Assembly (NCBI GenBank): GCA_028023455.1
Contig: JAQFVV010000274.1
Location: 1,175,350 to 1,239,349 of the forward strand
Source of the DNA: Epiperipatus broadwayi
Lineage: Eukaryota; Onychophora; Udeonychophora; Euonychophora; Peripatidae
DNA length: 64,000 nt
Direction of reading: 5' to 3'
Positions 24,323 through 36,061 of this stretch are shown in pieces (the stretch's first letter is position 1; the number at the start of each line of letters is the position of its first letter). The notes below the pieces were generated by a model. The model ran no database searches, was not told the DNA's origin, and was given only the letters and a program-made list of their open reading frames with translations. A program made the translations under genes and the position numbers.

Positions 24323-26176
24323 AAATCAAATTGATTTAAAAAGCTTTGGAGTAAAAGTTCTGGAAAAGTCTTAGGAAATTCATTACAGAAAAGTCTTCAA
24401 TTGGAATGCAAGACTAAATTTTAAGAAGGTACATCGGTTTTTCATTTCTCTCTTTGATTTAAACGTTTGAGTTAAACATCTTTTTACGTATCGCTATTTT
24501 AAAATGTATGTCGATAATATTTAGCTTACATTACTTCATTTAATTATCATTAGTAATAAAGATAAAATGCATGAACATTATTGTTATATAACTAATCTAC
24601 GTGTGTCTTCTAGTATATCTTGGAAATGTGTGCAGAACTGTTTTACAGAATCTATTTTAATTTTTCACTATCTTTTATGTCCTGCTTTTATAAAAGTTAA
24701 ATATAAATTTAAAGGATATGTGTATTTTGATATATCATGCCATATTTAAGTTCATTGTGGAAAAATGACAGTATTTATTTATTTAGTATTTCTAGAAATA
24801 ATATGTATTTTTAATGAAAGAAATAAAATGTGAATTACCCAAATAAGCCAGGGATACTACTCTTTAAATATGTACTTAAATCGGATGGAAGGATGGGAAT
24901 GCGGTTGTGTTTCTGTTCTCTTCAATAAAGATGCACTATAATAATAAAGTATTATTAATTGTGGAATTACCAATGAATCATGATATACTATTTGGCAATA
25001 TTTAAAAATAAACTATGCGTATACTAGATTATAAAAGGTCAAATGCTATTTAAGAAATTTATTAAGAACAACTGCTTACTTAATTTAAAACTACTACGGA
25101 GTGAATGAAATAATTCCGGTTCAACTGTAGCTAAAAATGTCTTTCATATTTCCATTATAATAAAAATTGATGACTTGTGTGTGAAGTAATAAGCTCAAGT
25201 AGTTGCACTACGAACATTGGAGATATTGGATCAGATTTAAGTTATGATTATTTTTTTTTGGTTATCCTACAGAAATTCATTTTATGTTCGAATTCAGTTT
25301 GGAATCCGTCCCCATATCACTTCATAAACCCAGAGTAGAACTTTGCAAGTGAACTTTTTATTTTAAGTCAAAGAACAAATGATTTTTGTTTCTTTATTTT
25401 TTTTTATTACTTGTCATCATTAATGTATATGATAGACAGAGAGGTATATTTATTATTATGTTTTACTTATAATTTTGGGCTATTGTGATCTCCTATACGT
25501 TGGTAAAATTGATTTTATACAAATGTCTTATTTTTCTTTTACGAAGGTAAAGGAAAGAAATATATATATATATTTTATTATATCGTTAGAGAGAGGTTTA
25601 CATTTATTTTATATATTTTATTATCTCAAAGTGAGAATTTTGGCTTTAAAATCAACGAATGTATAATTGAAATAGTTTGCCAGAGATGATAAAGAAACTC
25701 GTTCGTAATAATTATAACTATTAAATTTAAAAAAAAAAAACAATTTAAAGTCTATTCTGAATTAAAAGTTATACCTTAATGTATTATTTGATTACTGTGT
25801 TGCTTGCATAGTATATAACTTAGAATTATTTTTTTTTTATATATTCTTATCCACGCATGTGTGTGTCTATTTTGCACAATTATAACATTTGTTTAATAAA
25901 GTTCTGTTAGTGAATATTTTATGTATAAATTTCGGATGTTGTCGTACTCTAAAGAATTGAACGGATTAGTAGGTTATCTGTATGTATTTATCTGCCAGCA
26001 TGTATATATAATGTTCGATATGTAGAAGAGCTTTGGGAATGGAAAGTAATCTGGATGCGTTCTAATATTTGTAGGGGTAAAAGATTTTGCTTATTTAGTA
26101 TATTTTAATAATCTCCATGAGTAGAGCCTAGTTTATATTATACACATATTATGAAATGATAGATTTGAAGTTAAGT

Positions 26177-26390
26177 GATGTTTTCTTACAGTCCTAGTGA
26201 TGAGGAAAAAGTCCCCACCAATAGCGTATTTTAGAATTAGATGAGTTATTGTTGAAATATGAAATGATATTTAGGAAGATAAATGATGTTTTTCTTAGAG
26301 TCTTGGTGATGAAAAAAAAGTCCCCACCAATAGTGTATTTCCGAATTAGATGAATTATTGTAGAAGTGTTAAGTAAAGAGTTTATTTGCT
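26177..26390 (+). repeat. Two-copy tandem repeat, 108 bp
   Basis: GATGTTTTCTTACAGTCCTA at 26177 matches GATGTTTTTCTTAGAGTCTT at 26285. Both copies contain AAAAAGTCCCCACCAATAG, then GAATTAGATGA and TTATTGT. Confidence 0.75.
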
Positions 26391-26648
26391 CCTCATATGA
26401 ATTTCCCTTGGAACCTGTAGTCTGTATAATCATAGCTCTGTTATTTAATATGTGGCCAGATAAATAGTTAAATTTATTCTTGATATAATATTAGTGTCTT
26501 ATTTTATTGGATGGTTTACGACAGTGTCCGAAATAAAATAATTGTTTAATATTTTCTTAATGAATGGATAGTGTAGAAAAGATTGTTTTCTATTATTGTT
26601 GCTTGGACACAAACACATGCGTAATATGAACAATACCGCGAATATAAA

Positions 26649-26784
26649 AGTATAAAGTTATTGAAATTAAAATGGGAAATAAATGTTTTGAAGCACATTA
26701 TATTCATTTAAATAGAAGTATAGAGTTATTGAAATTAAAACGAGAAATAAATATTTTAAAACACAATATATTTATTTAATATAG
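26649..26784 (+). repeat. Two-copy tandem repeat, 68 bp
   Basis: AGTTATTGAAATTAAAA, then GAAATAAAT and CACA, occurs twice with a shift of 68 bp (near 26649 and 26717). Confidence 0.7.
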
Positions 26785-29700
26785 TTGTAAATCATTAAAT
26801 CATCAGAATGAATATGATCTTATTGTTATGCGTGAAAGGTATATGTAATTAAAAATGATTATTTAATTAGTTAGAAAAGGCTGCTTTGTTGATGGCAAAT
26901 ATGTTAGTTTGATTTATTTTTATTAATCAATAGAAAATCCTCTCATAAATATTTATTGTGCCAACAATGTAATATTATTTAATTAACGATATGTTTAAAT
27001 GAAACACTTAAGCAAAGCAGGTATGCAAAGTTAGAAGATTCAAGTTTTGTTGTTAATTTCTGATTTCAAAAGGGTATAAATAATGTAATATAATAGGGAT
27101 AATCCCAAACTGATGTTCAAGGTTTGTTTGAGAATTTTAAATCATTAAGACAAGCAGTCTTATTGTGTAAATAAGTATATTAAATTAAATTTGTGTAATA
27201 AATGATTTGTTTATTTATTAAAAACTGTGTCTTAAGTTATTCTTGTATACATTCATGTTTCAATTTCCACATCTCCACATTTCATACATCTATTATAGAG
27301 TAGATATATTATTTTATAGTTATAATATCAAATTTACTGGTGTCTGACAATCTTGTTTTCTTAATCCAAACATTATAAAAAACATTTGCCACTGGATAAA
27401 CGTATTAGAAAGGTTGCCAAGTTAGTATATTTGTTAGATGATGATGTGAGATTAAAATACCCTATTTCTGTCATTATCTTATTGCTAAACACAGTAAAAC
27501 ATTTAGTCAATTTATTTTATTACATTTTATTAAAAGTTAGAATTATAAATTAGGGGCTAATGTATTTTCTTTAATTCAACCGTGTTTTTAAATTTCCTGA
27601 GATCTTATTGTTTATTCCTTGATTGGCATTAAGGTAGCTGTTTAGATTATGATATGCCAAATCATAGAACTGTTTAGTAATATAATTATAGCAAGCCGAT
27701 ATATGTTATACTTGGATGAGGGAAGAAATTAGGTTAAAAGGATATTTTAATAGGCTGTACAAATAAACATTGTGATTCTTTATCATTCAATTAATTAACA
27801 AAAAGGATTTACATTATATTTAATGTTTTACCATATTTCTTCTTTCATTTATTTATAATCATATATCTTATGAACTTCCTATAGCCTCCCACTGAGCTGA
27901 GCTGAATGTAGACTTAGGTAGAGTCTCAGTAATAATTTGTATCAGATATATTATTATATTGTTCTATTCATTAATAGAACTGGCGCCCTGGGCATTTACT
28001 CATATAATGTAGATGAGCGGTGTTGGGAGTGTAGGTTATAATATATATTGTGCCCTTTTCTATAGGTCAATGATGGTTATAAATGGTCAATTACTAAAAA
28101 ATTTTAAAATTAATATTATATAGTATTTATAATTATGAACTATGATTAAGTAGTAAAAGATTAATGTAATATAATTAATAATAAGTATTGTGATGGTGAG
28201 GATTGCATCTAGTTCTATATTTTTCTAAATTATTTTTCAAAATTTTATATAATCATTTTAAATAATATAAGTAGCAAATTTATTAAGACAGATAAAAATA
28301 GACTAAACACCGGAAATGTCTACGTGACTGTCTGGAATATTTTATGTATAAGCACCAGTTTAAATTAATACAAATAATTAAAATATTTAAATAGTATAAT
28401 ATAGAACTGGATGGAATTGTCACACATTATAATAAAAAATAAGATTATACATCTTTATTAATTATTGTTTCAAAATTATTTTAGAAGTAATTAAATTGTG
28501 ATAGATAATAATTAATATAAAAATAATAATAGGTTAATATTTAAGTCTATTACGTCACAATTTTAAAACTTTAGAAATTGTTTATAAACCAAAGTAGGGA
28601 GTGACCAATAAAAAGATAGATCTTGGCAGACAACAAAAATCGCGCCAATTAATTGTATAAACGAGGAGAACAAAAATGTGTTGACTCCAGATCAGAGGTA
28701 AAATTTTAAGCTCTTTAAAATTTCTTACTTTCTTCAATTTATTAGTCAATTTTATTATAATTTTAATAATATCCTTGAAAGAAACCAACTGACAATTTAA
28801 AATCTTCCGAAGAGAATCTAAGAATAAAATTTTAAAAAAGTTCTCATAATAATGTTTCACTAACTCCACAGTAACCTGCCAGTGGATTCTATTAAAATAT
28901 AATCTGAATTTTCAATAAAAAATGGATAGATTCTGAAAACCAAGTTATAAATTTTATAATATTCCAAAAATGTTAGTGTTATTCGTTGATATAGTTTGTA
29001 TAGCGTATTACTATGAAAACTGCTTTCGTGCGTATAAAATTAATGAAAGGACATTGTGCGCAAAGTTAATGAATAGAATGGAAAATAAAAATAAGTATTA
29101 TTCGTATAAGAATAAATGGACAAAAAGAATTTTTTATTATTGAAATAATTTGAATTGCTTTCTTTAAGATGATCTGAGCAAATACTCTAGAAATAGTTAA
29201 AGACCGAAAATGTTGTATATAAAATAATAATGAATAAAAATGAAATTTACCAGGAAAACACTTGCCTAAAGAAGTAAAAAATATTTTACAGAGAAATAAA
29301 TATAAAATATTGGATCCATGGAAAACGCAATTGGTACCGTAATTATTAGATAATTGTAGTTCTGCTAGAAATAAAGATGCATCAACGCGCCGAGGTAATA
29401 TTCGCCCGAACATTAAAAACTTCGTGGGATAACTAAATAAATGTTTTTTAATAATTTTGAATTAAACATTGAAACTAAAGATCGTCTAAACAGTTTACTA
29501 AATGAACTAATTTATTTAAAACTTTAATAATCAGAAAGGAGAACATTCGGACAAAAGAAGAAATAATAAATATTATGGGACTAACCAAGATTTACCGCCA
29601 GAAAAATGTGATTATGGTTTAAATTATTTTCTTTATTAATCTAAGTTAAACATTAAGTTTTAGATAGCGATAGGGAAACAAATACATTAATTCGCAATAT

Positions 29701-30223
29701 AACATTATATAAAAATAATATGTTTTGATTTTGAATGTTCAAATAAAATTGTATGTGTGTGGAAATTTTGTATATTTGCGATGCTCGAGGAGAAAGAAAC
29801 CTACTACGAACTCTAATAGGAAGGTAAAGATTATTTTGGTACATTTTATAGTTATAAATGATATAATGTATGTTTTATTTATTTAGATCAGCTGTGAATC
29901 GAATGAATGTAATGCAAAGTTTTATTGTTATAATTATTGTAAAACGCATTTTGAAAAACAACACTCTAAAACACTTTGAGATGTGATTAGATTTTTTAAA
30001 AAATATGCATACGATAATCATTTAATGTGTTATTAATATAGTTCAATACAACCGGTGGTTATGTCATATTTTCTGTTAATTTTCCGATTAGGATATTTAA
30101 CTGTTATTTTAACAAAACATAGATGTTGAACCGATAGTGTAATAAAGCAAGACAAATTGTTCTTATGGAATAGGGAAATGTTTTATATTAGTGAATTTTG
30201 TTTATTGTTTTAAAAGGTAGTTA

Positions 30224-30231
30224 GTTTTATC
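30224..30231 (+). repeat. Merlin target-site duplication, left
   Basis: GTTTTATC here matches 32920-32927. The 3' LTR has the sequence once (TTAGTTTTATCGATGTTGG near 43850), so the empty site is preserved in the same element. Confidence 0.95.
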
Positions 30232-30672
30232 GGTACTTGAGTATTAAATAAGCTATGACGTACTACACAGGCCGCCGGTAGATAAGATCAACGATCAACC
30301 AAAACAATGTCATGGCAACTGAAACATTGGCATGCCTAATCGATAGAAGTGATTAAGGTATTTTCGTGGTCACCAACGAGATTATGTAATATTGCGGTGA
30401 ATTGTGGTAAATATCTGTCTTTTACCTGCTGTCGTATTGAAAGCAAGAGGTGTTTTTTGTATTGTCTGTTATACGCCATTTTGTGAGATTTTCATTTTAC
30501 ATTTTGCTAATTAAGAAATTATTGCTTATTTTACATTTTCATTGCTGAGATTTGGATTACTAATTTCTGTGATTTTTAATTATTGCTATTTATTATTTTT
30601 ATTACTAATTTACATTTTGATTGCCGTGTTATTTTTATTACTAATTTATTACTATCAACAACTTACAAGAAA

Positions 30673-31549
30673 ATGTCGGATATAAAATTGTGGGACTTAC
30701 CATCTTCTGAAGATGAAGCGGTTGAATTTTTGCAAACATATGGAATTATTCCGAGTGGGAAATTGTGTTAATGGCCATCCTATGACTATATATATTAAGA
30801 ACTATGAAAAGCAATGGCGCTGCAATGTTAAAGACTGTTATAAAAGGATCGCTATCAGAAAAGGGACTTGGTTTGAAGGATCCAGAATTAGTTTGGTCAC
30901 TGCGATCAGATTTATATATAGTTGGTGTCAAGAATTGACATCGGTACGATTTTGTGAGGAGCAGTTGGAAATCGCCAGTAAAACAGCAATCGACTGGAAC
31001 AATTATCTCCGTGAAGTCTGCACATGGAGACTATTGCATAAAGAAAAAGTGAAAATTGGAGGCCCTAATAGGGTTATTGAAATTGACGAAAGTCTTTTTT
31101 CAAGACGGAAAAATAATGCCGGCAGAGTACTCCCCCAGCAGTGGATATTCGGTGGTGTTTGCAGGGAGACGGATGAATGTTTTGTGGTAGCCATTCAAGA
31201 CAGATCCGCGTCCACTCTCATGCAAGCCATCAGAGACAATGTGCAGGAAGGATCTACGATTTACAGCGACTGCTGGAAAGGTTACAAAACTGATGAATTA
31301 AAGGAGGCCGGATATGATCATCTTCAGGTCAACCACACCTATAATTTTGTGGACCCATCAACTGGAGTCCACACTCAAAATATAGAAAGGTTGTGGGGGC
31401 TACTAAAATGGCGGTACAAGAAGCACAGAGGTACAGCTAGACAACACTTGGATTCGTATTTAACGGAATTCATGTGGAGGCGATGCTTCAAAAATGACAC
31501 TTTTACTATTATTTTGGAACATATACGTGAATTCAGTCCCCCACAGTGA
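30673..31549 (+). pseudogene. Merlin transposase with one frameshift
   Basis: The protein starts at ATG 30673 (MSDIKLWDLP, matching MIKVWDLP of the copy at 61614). The first frame stops at 30771. The rest of the protein continues in the +1-shifted frame to 31549, and the two join at a CVNGH zinc-ligand block (CVNGH, later RCNVKDC). In the downstream frame, numbered from 30713, the triad is D125 (IEIDESLF), D186 (IYSDCWKGY) and E225 (TQNIERLWG), with the VNHTYNFVDP box before the Glu. All catalytic residues are present; the single small indel near 30765 is the only visible lesion. It could be a real inactivating mutation or an assembly error. Confidence 0.9.
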
Positions 31550-31589
31550 CTTTTATTTGTAGTACAATTTATTTAATATACCTTTTTAC

Positions 31590-32640
31590 TTTTGTAATTT
31601 TGTTTCATAAACGGTATGGGGAAAATTGCTTGTCATGGAATCATTTTTCCTTTTTCATTATCGCAGTAGCTGAGAAATGAAATTGTTTATAGTTAAAATT
31701 TTGATATTTTTTTTGCTTTTTTTTTTTTTAAATACCATCCCCCCAAAAAATATGATTTTTTACCTGTTATTGTAGCTTTATTTCACGATTACTGAAAAAT
31801 TATTTATAATAATATTCTGGAAACATTACGGCTAAAAATTGATTGTAAAATCAGCCATTTTACGTTGTTCAGTATCGCAGCATTTGTGAAAGACAGTTAC
31901 TTGTAGTAAATATTTGACATCAATTTTTCCTAAATATAATCAATTTGAATTTATTAAATACCATGAAACAAAAAAGAATTATTTTTTTACCTATTATTGC
32001 CTATTATTTGTTTGTCGATTACTTAAATATTGCTTATAATTAAATTTTTGAATCAGTACGGGGAAAAAATTGGTTGTAAAATCCGCCATTTTACCCTTTT
32101 TGCAGTATTTATGGAAAGGCAGTTACTTGTAAGTAATGAATTTGGGTTTAGCTATTACTTATTTTGTTTGAATATTAAAATATTATTGAAAATACTGATT
32201 TTTGATTAAAATATAAATGAACATATTGATTTTTAATTATTTATATTTACATTTTGATAATTATTTTACCGTAGCAAATTATTGTTAAAGATCGTTAATA
32301 ATTTTAGGTTTATCCCATTTTTCATATTTACATTTGATTATTTATTTTGTTTGAATATTGAAATATTATTGAAAATACTGATTTTTGATTAAAATATAAA
32401 TGAATATATTGATTTTTAATTATTTATATTTACATTTTCATAATTATTTTACCGTAGCAAATTATTGTTAAATATCGTTAATAATTTTAGGTTTATCCCA
32501 TTTTTCATATTTACATTTGTTTGAATATTGAAATATTATTTTACCGTAGAAAATTATTGTTAAATATCGTTAATAATTTTAGGTTTATCCCATTTTTCAT
32601 ATTTACATTTTCATAATTATTTTAATTAACATTTTAGTCA
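31590..32640 (+). repeat. Tandem repeats in the Merlin 3' region
   Basis: Units of about 230 bp with a CCATTTTAC/CAGTTACTTGTA core are recognisable at about 31840 and 32070, with a weaker one near 31610. Units containing GTTTGAATATTGAAATATTA follow at 32166, 32349 and 32519 (spacings 183 and 170). A splice-acceptor-like TTTGTTTCAG follows near 32671. Nothing is encoded. Confidence 0.8.
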
Positions 32641-34784
32641 ATTTTACTTATTATTCCATTTGTTTGTTTCAGGGTTTGGCCAACATGGTGGACATCTCCC
32701 TCTCCTTCTTTGATATTAAGTATGATATGACGTACTGCCCCGAAGGCATATTACTCAATTCTTGTGATCTTCACGGTGACTTCTTCACGTGATCTGCGGG
32801 CAAATTTTATCGATTAAGTTTGTTCGCAAATCACTAGGAGACGTTATCTTAAAGATCGTAAGATTAGAATAGTATGCTTTCGGTGTAATACGTCACAGCT
32901 TAGTTAGTACTTAAGTACCGTTTTATCGATGTTGGATACAGTAAAAATCTTGAGATAGTTTGGGTAGTGACTTGGTAGTACGTGGAGATTCGGAAACCAA
33001 GAGGATGTATTAAAAAACTAGGATGCTACAGGGAATGAATTAATAAGTAGTTTTAGATGGTAATCAGCGTAGTTAACAAAGCCCTACGACTGTTACACAT
33101 GTTGTAATGGACAGTGTTATTTTATATTTCTTGTGAATCGTATTAGATGTTTGGTAAAGCTGAATAAATAGCTGCCACATCATGCTTATTGCCAGGGTTA
33201 TCAGACAATGAATGTCGGACCTATTCACACTGTTCCATACATTTTGAAGTATATATTTTGATAAGTTATCTATCTATCTTCCCGATATCCTATACATCTT
33301 TCACTATCTTTATCTGTATTTCTTGCAACTACATCGTTATTTGATAAGTCTATTGAAAATAAACAATAGATATTTTAGAATGTATGTCATGCTGTTATTT
33401 GAAATAAGAATAGTTAAGTATTAATGAAGAGTAGAGTATGATTATTGAAAGAGAGATGCAGATATCCTAAGAAAGGAAGGAGTCAGAGAATTATTTTAAT
33501 TTTAAGCAATGAACTATAATTTTATAAAAATATATCCAAATAGAAATATACAAAATATTAAATGATTTAACGTTTTCTTATTGTTGATTATATGTAAAAA
33601 TATAAGTATTGCATATTTAAAGAATATAATAACATTCGATAATTATAGTATATGTGAAACTAAAACAGGTGATAATTAAACCTGTGTTATGGCATTATAC
33701 ATGAGTATGGCTTATGGAATAAATGTATTAGAGTTTACGAGCATTACAGAACAAACGTTATAGGTAGTAATAATATTTGAACAACATGCAGAGTGACTTA
33801 TATAAAGTTACAAGAAAATGTAATAATTTTTTAGAGGAAAAACCATATTGATTGTAAATTTATGTTTATAAATGATGTTTATCCACATATATAATATGGT
33901 AACTTTAATATTAAAAGGTAAAGAATAGTATTACCCATAAAATAGTTAAAATAAGTAATATAATAAACTTAAGGAGAAATAAATAAATAACTTATAAAAG
34001 GTATAATAATTTTAATCAACTATAAAAGAAATCTAAAAATGTATAATTCAACTATTGTAGTGTTAAAAGAAAAGAGGATATCCCTTGTAAATAAATGTAA
34101 ATAGATTTGTTTGTTTTATCTTAATTTTGATTGTTGTTAATAAAATTCTAAAATTTGTTTATTAAAACTTGTGTCTGAGTTTTGTTTTCTCTACATCATT
34201 GCATGAATTCATAGGATGTGTTTACCGTCATTAAACTAAGTATATAATTGTTTGCACAAAATATAAATAGAGAAGTATATTTAATCTTAAATGTTTATTG
34301 ATGTTTTTTGTAATTGAATAATTATAAAATTGCATTGCGTTACTGGTCATAAATCCATTGTCATAATAATTTGCTAAATTGTATGCTATTAGTTGCCACT
34401 TGCTTCATTTATCAGATTATCTAAACACTGCCACTTACTAATTTATTTTATTACGTAAAGATAAAAAAAAGGGAGGATATTAAATTATTAACTAATTTAT
34501 TACGGTTATAAATTTGCGATAAAAGAAAAGTTGTACTAGTTAGATTAAACAATGAAGATTGTGATTATTATTATTGTTTTATTATTAATCTAATTTCAGA
34601 GTAGTAAATTATGACACAAAATCCCTTATCATATTTTGCTACCTTATTTTAATTTAACCTTGAATAAATTTAAGAACCTGAGATTATTTCATTTGAGCTA
34701 GATAATTACTATTATTGTTATTATCGATAAAAGATTGATACTTTAATTGTTAAATGAGTCTTAGTGATTAGAAGTTGCAGAAGT

Positions 34785-34883
34785 CATAAGAACACTATGT
34801 TGTTATTATATGTAATAGTAGTAAAAGGGGGGATAGTGTTCTTATGCCATTGAGGTGGTATCCTATGGGATATTATCTCAATG
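34785..34883 (+). other. Conserved two-hairpin structure, 5' LTR
   Basis: CATAAGAACACTAT (34785-34798) and ATAGTGTTCTTATG (34833-34846) form a perfect 14-bp stem, with a loop containing a conserved AAAAGGGGG. One base later comes a second stem, 34848-34883, CATTGAG with CTCAATG and an inner TATCC/GGGATA. All four family LTRs in the window have both stems. It lies about 240 nt before the ancestral LTR end, so probably in R or U5 RNA. The function is unknown. Confidence 0.8.
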
Positions 34884-35117
34884 TAATCTACTTTGTCACC
34901 CTTTATTTCCACTTCTAGTCTCATGAATTATAGAATAGTTATTTGAGTTAGTCTAAAACAGAACCTAAGTTAATTTTAAGAAACCTGAGCTAGTAAAGCA
35001 TTTAATTGAATATCTCATTAATTATTAGAGCTAGAACCCGGTGAGGCGATTTTCACTATGTTATATTATTTATTTTGGGGGAAGTGGAGTACAAATATAC
35101 ACATAGGGTGAGAGGGT

Positions 35118-35346
35118 AGATTGTGGCGTAACGTGGTGGGCTCGATGTGTACATGGTTACACAACATAGGTAAAGGCCAGATTGTGGCGGCCCAACTTTA
35201 GGGGCCCGATACATTATATAAAGGTCAGATTGTGGCGCCGACAACGTGTTGGCTCGAGTATTAAAATGGGGAGAGTATAATAGGCTTACATGGAATGGGA
35301 AGGTTAATTAAGTAGATTATGACATGCCAACTTTAGGAGCTTGAGA
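35118..35346 (+). repeat. Array of four PBS-like modules across the LTR end
   Basis: Modules begin AGATTGTGGCG and end in a CTCGA-like motif. M1 is 35118-35145, M2 is 35179-35210, M3 is 35227-35258, and M4, more decayed, is 35314-35346 (AGATTATGACATGCCAACTT). M1 and M2 are inside the LTR, M3 straddles the LTR end, and M4 is in the leader. M2 and M4 share CCAACTTTAGG. In M1-M3 the TGG is three bases after AGA. Confidence 0.8.
35233..35258 (+). promoter_or_regulatory. Primer binding site, tRNA-Lys-like
   Basis: TGGCGCCGACAACGTGTTGG, then CTCGAG, starts three bases after the LTR. It resembles the complement of a tRNA-Lys 3' end, TGGCGCCCAACGTGGGGC then TCGAAC, the primer used by several retroviruses and LTR elements. 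A 2-base insertion after TGGCGCC lowers the match, so the primer is inferred, not certain. Confidence 0.7.
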
Positions 35347-35896
35347 TGTGTTAGCGGGGGCATCATATTCAATCAACAGTAATGTGATGATTTAATATTT
35401 TAAAATAGTAATGGTTATTTAAGATTTAATTATCATAGAGCTAAGTGTTTATGATTCAAACAATTGCAATTCTAAGTGGTGGATGATCTGATTATTTAAA
35501 AGTATAATACTACATTATTATAAAGACTTGGCAAATAAAATTTTTTTGAAATATGCATATGTGACTAATGATTATTTGGATGTTTATTATGACCATGTCA
35601 ATTAGTGAAGTATTGAAGAGATATTTGAAATGTTTTAAAATGTGCAAAAATATCTGTGAATCATGCATGTAGAGGATGATGTTGTGACACATGATTTTGA
35701 ATTATTATTGTTGTTATTATTGTCTAAGATGAAATATTGTAGGGAGTAGGAGATACTGTCTATAATTATTGGAGGTGACGATTGTATGGAAATAGAAGAA
35801 GCTGGTAGGGAACTTATTTATGAAATTAAATAGAAATATATTAGAAATACTAGATTTTGAAAAACAATATTATTATTATTAAATTAAAAAAAAAAT

Positions 35897-36061
35897 ATGG
35901 ATAACCAAGATAGTAAGGTAGAAATGGAACTGTCTAAGTCTGTGCTTGATGATGGTTGTACAGAGGAAAGAGAACGCGAGAACTTAAGTGAAAGGGAAAC
36001 GTTGGTAGATGATACTCACGAGGTAGAGAGTAAAATGGAAGAAGGGGAAAAAAGATGGTGA
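35897..36061 (+). CDS. Small acidic frame upstream of gag
   Basis: This ATG-initiated 54-codon frame (MDNQDSKVEMELSKSV...) is rich in Glu and Asp and ends at TGA 36059-36061, overlapping the gag ATG. Gag is in the -1 frame relative to it, and an A-run (GGGGAAAAAAG) lies just before the overlap. It may be the true N-terminus of Gag broken by a one-base indel, or an upstream frame that tunes translation. No canonical slippery heptamer sits in phase, so programmed frameshifting here is not supported. Confidence 0.35.
   Translation: MDNQDSKVEMELSKSVLDDGCTEERERENLSERETLVDDTHEVESKMEEGEKRW

Larger units (their letters stand above)
21761..28042. other. Unassigned AT-rich stretch with small repeats
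   Basis: There is no gene here. Apart from the entries listed separately (hairpin MITE and three short tandem repeats), I see only AT-rich sequence and homopolymer runs. A segment near 27180-27260 resembles the poly-A region of the gypsy LTRs (TTTGTTTATT, then ACTGTGTCT), but too weakly to call an LTR. Confidence 0.4.
30232..32919 (+). mobile_element. Merlin DNA transposon nested in 5' LTR
   Basis: The terminal inverted repeats start GGTACTTGAGTATTAAATAA on the left and GGTACTTAAGTACTAACTAA on the complement of the right, and remain similar for about 35 bp (next GCTATGACGTACTAC and GCTGTGACGTATTAC). The target duplication is 8 bp, as is usual for Merlin. The single gene is an IS1595-like transposase (30673-31549). 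The 3' half is a set of tandem repeats. The 2,688-bp length can be stated exactly because the 3' LTR shows the uninterrupted target. Confidence 0.95.
28049..35229 (+). repeat. 5' LTR (about 4.49 kb) split by a Merlin
   Basis: It starts TGTGCCCTTTTCTATAGGTC and ends AAGGTCAGA directly before the primer binding site. Its sequence matches the 3' LTR throughout, except for the insertion at 30232-32919 with its 8-bp target duplication. Without that insertion it is 4,485 bp. It holds no credible coding frame. A shared AATAAA lies near 34139-34144, followed by a block (ACTTGTGTCTGAGTTTTG) conserved in the solo LTR, a plausible polyadenylation region. The last 109 bp (35121-35229) have no counterpart in the solo LTR. 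Confidence 0.92.

Noticed and set aside
27150-28000. Possible fifth, highly diverged gypsy LTR
   Set aside because: There is similarity to the LTR poly-A block (TTTGTTTATT, then ACTGTGTCT), but the conserved two-hairpin element and a clear end are absent.
29066-29413. 115-codon minus-strand frame in the 5' LTR
   Set aside because: The 3' LTR equivalent is broken into shorter frames, and no protein family is recognised.
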